DNA of 50,444 nucleotides, taken from Bimuria novae-zelandiae CBS 107.79. Its lineage: Eukaryota > Ascomycota > Dothideomycetes > Pleosporales > Didymosphaeriaceae. Shown piece after piece: positions 47,380-50,444 of this stretch (within the stretch, counting starts at the first letter, position 1; every line of letters begins with the position of its first letter). Location: the NCBI GenBank assembly GCA_010015655.1, contig ML976673.1:691797-742240 (forward strand), written 5' to 3'. The position numbers and the translations under genes were made by a program. A model generated the notes under the pieces. It worked only from the letters and a program-made list of their open reading frames with translations. It searched no databases and was not told the DNA's origin.

Positions 47380-48462
47380 GTCTGGTTTTTTTGCTCCGGA
47401 TTGTACGCACACGGCACGATAGTGGCTATATAAGGTTTTATAGTAATCTGGTTTACTTCTATGCCCGCTAAAAGATCTTAGTTGGACCTCTTTTTCCTGC
47501 TATTAGCCTTTTAATGCCGCGCCCCCAAATTATTGCATTAGTAGATAGGGGTGTAGAATCTTAGTATCTTCCTTTATTAGTCTAATATCTTCCCAGGGAC
47601 TGGAGCATCATCCGCGTTAATTAGCTTCTTCTAAGCAAGCCAATTCATATCTATCTCCAGAATAGTACCAGCTTTGGACAGGCACGAGAAGAAAAATGTC
47701 TCCTGCCTTACTAGCGTCTTCCATCTCGCGCTAGCCAAACGGAGCAAACATACCCTTCTACTTCTATTAAATCCCGCCATGTTCCGCGCTCAGCCGCATG
47801 ATCATACCCGCACTCAGATCCCAGGCCATCATAGTTGGAGCACAACAATGTAAGGCGCTGGACTAGAAGACGCCGCAACCTCATCGACGAGAACTGATGT
47901 ATCCTGGACTCCAGCCGTCTTATCCCCGTCTCACAAGAGTTTACATCAGAGCTTCCTTTTGTTGATCTTGATCCCCAATTAGAATTCAAAAAAGAGCGCA
48001 GCAAAGAGAAATGTAGATCCCTAACGTTAATCGATGAGATTTTGGACTTTGCCGAGAAGTAGTCTAGGATTATCATTACTAGCTAAGCGCCATGCCTCCT
48101 GGCACCGGTGAAGAGGTATAACCTGCACGGCGCAGCTATTAGAGGCAAGGCAGACTGACGGTATACTCATTAACAAGGCAGCTCATGATAATCGTGTAGA
48201 CTCTATGGGCAACTGAACTTGCCTCGCAGGAACCGGCTTCGCTTTTGGGGTCGCAGCTACAATTATATACGACAGCATTTTAGATAACATCTAGTTTGTG
48301 TATCCGCTTGACATTAGGGTTTTGGCATTATTAAAATCTTCAAACATGGCTGTGCCTTCGATGGGATAGATTTCAATATCACTTGTGCAGATTCGTGATT
48401 CGCAGCCTGTCTGCACTGCCACACAGGCGAGTACTAGTAGGCCCCTACCTCAGCCAGGAATG
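47380..48462. other. Intergenic, no convincing gene
   Basis: GC-normal, about 1.1 kb. A 121-codon minus-strand frame at 48076-47711 is open but shows no domain and has no supporting splice sites; I leave it as unsupported. Some TpA-rich stretches (47440-47600) suggest old damage. Confidence 0.4.
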
Positions 48463-48470
48463 ATATAAAA
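48463..48470 (+). promoter_or_regulatory. TATA-like box upstream of deoxyribosyltransferase-like gene
   Basis: atataaaa, 124 bp before the ATG at 48594, with a pyrimidine-rich leader (cttcttcatcatc) between. Plausible core promoter. Confidence 0.4.
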
Positions 48471-48593
48471 TGCGGGCTTCCACTCGAACTTGCAGAGCAT
48501 CCACTTCCTGTTCCAAACTCAAAACATTACTTCTTCATCATCGATCTTTCTACGATCTATATTCTGCCGTCTACCATACCGTAGGTTAACTTC

Positions 48594-49410
48594 ATGGCTT
48601 CAATTATCTCGGATACTGGAGCGATTGTGCCGAAGGATACCAGCATGCAACGACCTACGGGTAACGGTTTCGTATTCGTCGTTGCGAAGCAGTCTCACGG
48701 GCATGAAACCACCACCCCATCGCCATGTGAGACCATCGATCTCAACAACAAAATTCCAGACAGGTTTCATCAGCTTCCAGAGCTTCCTAATTCACTGCCA
48801 AAGAAGCACAAACAATTCGTACACTCTTTGCCCCCAAGGCCTCCGATCTATCGCAAGTTCTCAGTTTTCCTTGCCGGCTCTATCGAGATGGGGAAAGCAG
48901 TGCAATGGCAAACGCGCATGGCTGATGAACTCTCCCCTTACCCTATCACCGTCAACAATCCTCGCCGTCCAGAGTGGAACAATGATGAAGAATCCATGCG
49001 CCAACAAGTCGAGTGGGAGCTCTCCGCGCTTGAACAAGCCGATGTGATTTGCTTTTTTTTACGTAACGACTAAGTCGCCGGTTACGCTATGGGAACTTGG
49101 AAAATACACCGACAGCGGAAAGGTCGTTGTATGTTGCGGCAAGGAGTATTAGCGCTATACAAACGTGGAGTTGTCTTGTAAGAGATATGGAGTCCCCTTT
49201 GTGGAGACATTTGCGGACTTGCCAGGTGCGACTGTAAAGATGCTGAAGGAGAAGGGGATGGGACTTGATGCGAACGGTGACTTGGTTGGGGACAACACAC
49301 ATGTCCCGAAGCCCAAACCAAAACCAAAATTGGAATTGGAGCGTGAGAATAAAGCGATGAAAAGCCAGATTGCTGATCTGCAGGCGAAGCTGGCAGAGGC
49401 GGGAATATGA
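48594..49410 (+). pseudogene. Nucleoside 2-deoxyribosyltransferase-like gene, frameshifted
   Basis: Open from ATG 48594 for 159 codons, with FSVFLAGSIEMGKAVQWQTR near residue 88 and NNPRRPEWN then QQVEWELSALEQADVICFF. These are the signature blocks of the nucleoside 2-deoxyribosyltransferase-like family (nucleotide salvage or modified-nucleoside handling). After an 8-T run (49053-49060) homology continues in the next frame: TTKSPVTLWELGKYTDSGKV then VVCCGKEY, a TAG at 49150-49152 where Trp would fit, NVELSCKRYGVPFVETFADL, and a Lys/Pro-rich coiled-coil tail ending ADLQAKLAEAGI. One extra T and one G-to-A change thus disable it. An unrecognised 26-nt-scale intron is unlikely. Cytosolic by family. 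Confidence 0.72.
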
Positions 49411-50444
49411 TTCAAGGCGCTGACGTTGCACGGCAAACGCTCGTCTTCTCCGCCACCTTTCACAAAGGCCTGCAGCAGAAGATCGCTGGTAAAGCCACCA
49501 AAGGCGGCGGCGATCTCCTGAACAAGCAAGAATCTATGGAATATCTCCTCAAGAAACTCAATTTCCGCGAAGAGAAACCCAAGTTCATCGACGCAAACCC
49601 CACCTCACAGATGGCCAGCGGCCTCAAAGAGGGTCTCATCGAATGCGCCGGCACAGAAAAGGATCTCTACCTTTACGCTCTTCTGCTATACCACCCCAAG
49701 AAGCGCGCTCTCGTATTCACAAACTCCGTTTCGGCTGTCCGCCGCGTCACGCCATTTCTACAGAACCTCGATATTCCAGCGTTACCACCGCATTCCGGCA
49801 TGGCACAAAAAGCGCGGTTACGAAGCATCGAAAGGTTTACGCAGCGTCCAGGCAGTGTACTAGTCGCGACCGACGTCGCAGCCCACGATCTCGACATCCT
49901 AGGCGTCGAGCTCATCGTGCACTATCACCTTCCCCGCGCGGCAGACACCTACGTGCACCGCTCCGGCCGCACCGCCCGCGCCGAAGCAAGCGGTTCTAGT
50001 ATCTTGATCTGCGGGCCAGAAGAAGTCGTCGGTGTGCGGCGACTTGTCGCAAAGGTGCATGCCCGCGCCGAACAAGACCCCACTAAACCAAAGAAGAAGC
50101 AATATTTCATCCGCACGCTCGACATCGACCGCCGCATCGTCAGCCGTCTCAAGCCGCGCGCCACGCTCGCGAAGAAACTCGCCGATGCCACGACCGCGAA
50201 GGAGAAGAAGCACAGCGAGGACGACTGGATGCGCGAGGCGGCTGAGGAACTCGGCGTCGACTACGACAGTGAGACGTTCGAGACGGAAGCGAAGGGGAAG
50301 AAGGGGCGCGGGGGCGGACGCAAGAAGAAGGAGAAGGAAGCGCGGCAGTTGACGAAAGCCGAGATGGGCGCGATGAGGGCGGAACTGAAGAGTATGCTGG
50401 CTGAGAGGATCAATGTGGGTGTTAGTCCGAGATACTTGACGAGC
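49407..50444 (+). CDS. MAK5-like DEAD-box RNA helicase, 5'-truncated, runs off right edge
   Basis: Open without stops to the window end (346 codons from ATG 49407; the true start is uncertain because this ATG overlaps the preceding TGA). It reads RQTLVFSATFHKGLQQK (motif III SAT) then MEYLLKKLNFREEKPKFID, KRALVFTNSVSAVRRVTPFL (motif IV), SVLVATDVAAHDLDILGVEL (motif V position), YVHRSGRTARA (motif VI), DIDRRIVSRLKPRATLAKKL and a Lys-rich tail. The order and wording match MAK5, a nucleolar helicase of 60S ribosome biogenesis. The Q motif, Walker A and DEAD box are absent upstream, replaced by the deoxyribosyltransferase-like gene. Motif V, normally ATDVAARGLDI, has HD instead of RG. This looks like a non-functional partial copy; an intact MAK5 should exist elsewhere. 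Confidence 0.8.
   Translation, partial: MIQGADVARQTLVFSATFHKGLQQKIAGKATKGGGDLLNKQESMEYLLKKLNFREEKPKFIDANPTSQMASGLKEGLIECAGTEKDLYLYALLLYHPKKRALVFTNSVSAVRRVTPFLQNLDIPALPPHSGMAQKARLRSIERFTQRPGSVLVATDVAAHDLDILGVELIVHYHLPRAADTYVHRSGRTARAEASGSSILICGPEEVVGVRRLVAKVHARAEQDPTKPKKKQYFIRTLDIDRRIVSRLKPRATLAKKLADATTAKEKKHSEDDWMREAAEELGVDYDSETFETEAKGKKGRGGGRKKKEKEARQLTKAEMGAMRAELKSMLAERINVGVSPRYLTS

Noticed and set aside
47711..48076. 121-codon open frame on the minus strand
   Set aside because: No domain, no signal, no splice support; could be chance in GC-normal sequence.

Overview
The window looks like a chromosome segment of a filamentous ascomycete (Pezizomycotina) with strong repeat-induced point mutation (RIP). 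Three things point to this. Short GT..AG introns of about 46-61 nt occur in the genes. A Zn2Cys6 regulator of fungal type is present. Long AT-rich, TpA-rich, stop-riddled tracts are still recognisable as transposons, with CpA/TpG changed to TpA. The exact genus cannot be told from the sequence alone; the element repertoire would fit Dothideomycetes such as Pleosporales (inference).

Layout. 1-1857 (minus) is the 5' part of an intron-rich, transposase-like gene that runs off the left edge and is not RIP-mutated. 2.2-9.1 kb is a Tc1/mariner relic split by a complete, degenerate Ty1/copia element (copia-1, 242-bp LTRs, target duplication cctat). 9.1-14.8 kb is a GC-normal island with an intact Zn2Cys6 transcription factor gene and a broken secreted FAD-linked oxidoreductase gene, possibly the remnant of a metabolite cluster. 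14.8-43.8 kb is a nest of mobile elements: four pogo/Fot1-type transposase copies or fragments (a fourth lies at 44.2-46.1 kb), a mariner-like element with a second gene, two copies (A and B) of one copia family in opposite orientation, a chromodomain-bearing gypsy element inserted in copy B, several solo LTRs, and a short gag-only LTR element. 46.6-50.4 kb is GC-normal again but holds mostly damaged genes: a frameshifted cysteine-rich secreted protein, a frameshifted nucleoside 2-deoxyribosyltransferase-like gene, and a 5'-truncated MAK5-like RNA helicase that runs off the right edge.

The strongest structural result is an inversion. Copia-A (15551-20842) is flanked by gtagc on the left and cctgg on the right. 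Copia-B (27774-41254) is flanked by gctac and ccagg. The left flank of A is the reverse complement of the left flank of B, and the right flanks correspond in the same way. Two different pogo transposase genes are each cut exactly at these sites, and their reading frames resume on the opposite strand across the inverted segment. Recombination between the two inverted copia copies therefore flipped about 6.9 kb (roughly 20.8-27.8 kb).

The nesting also orders events. Pogo copies came first, then copia A and B, then gypsy into B. GC-normal solo LTRs landed in already degraded elements, so some insertions escaped RIP or are younger than it.
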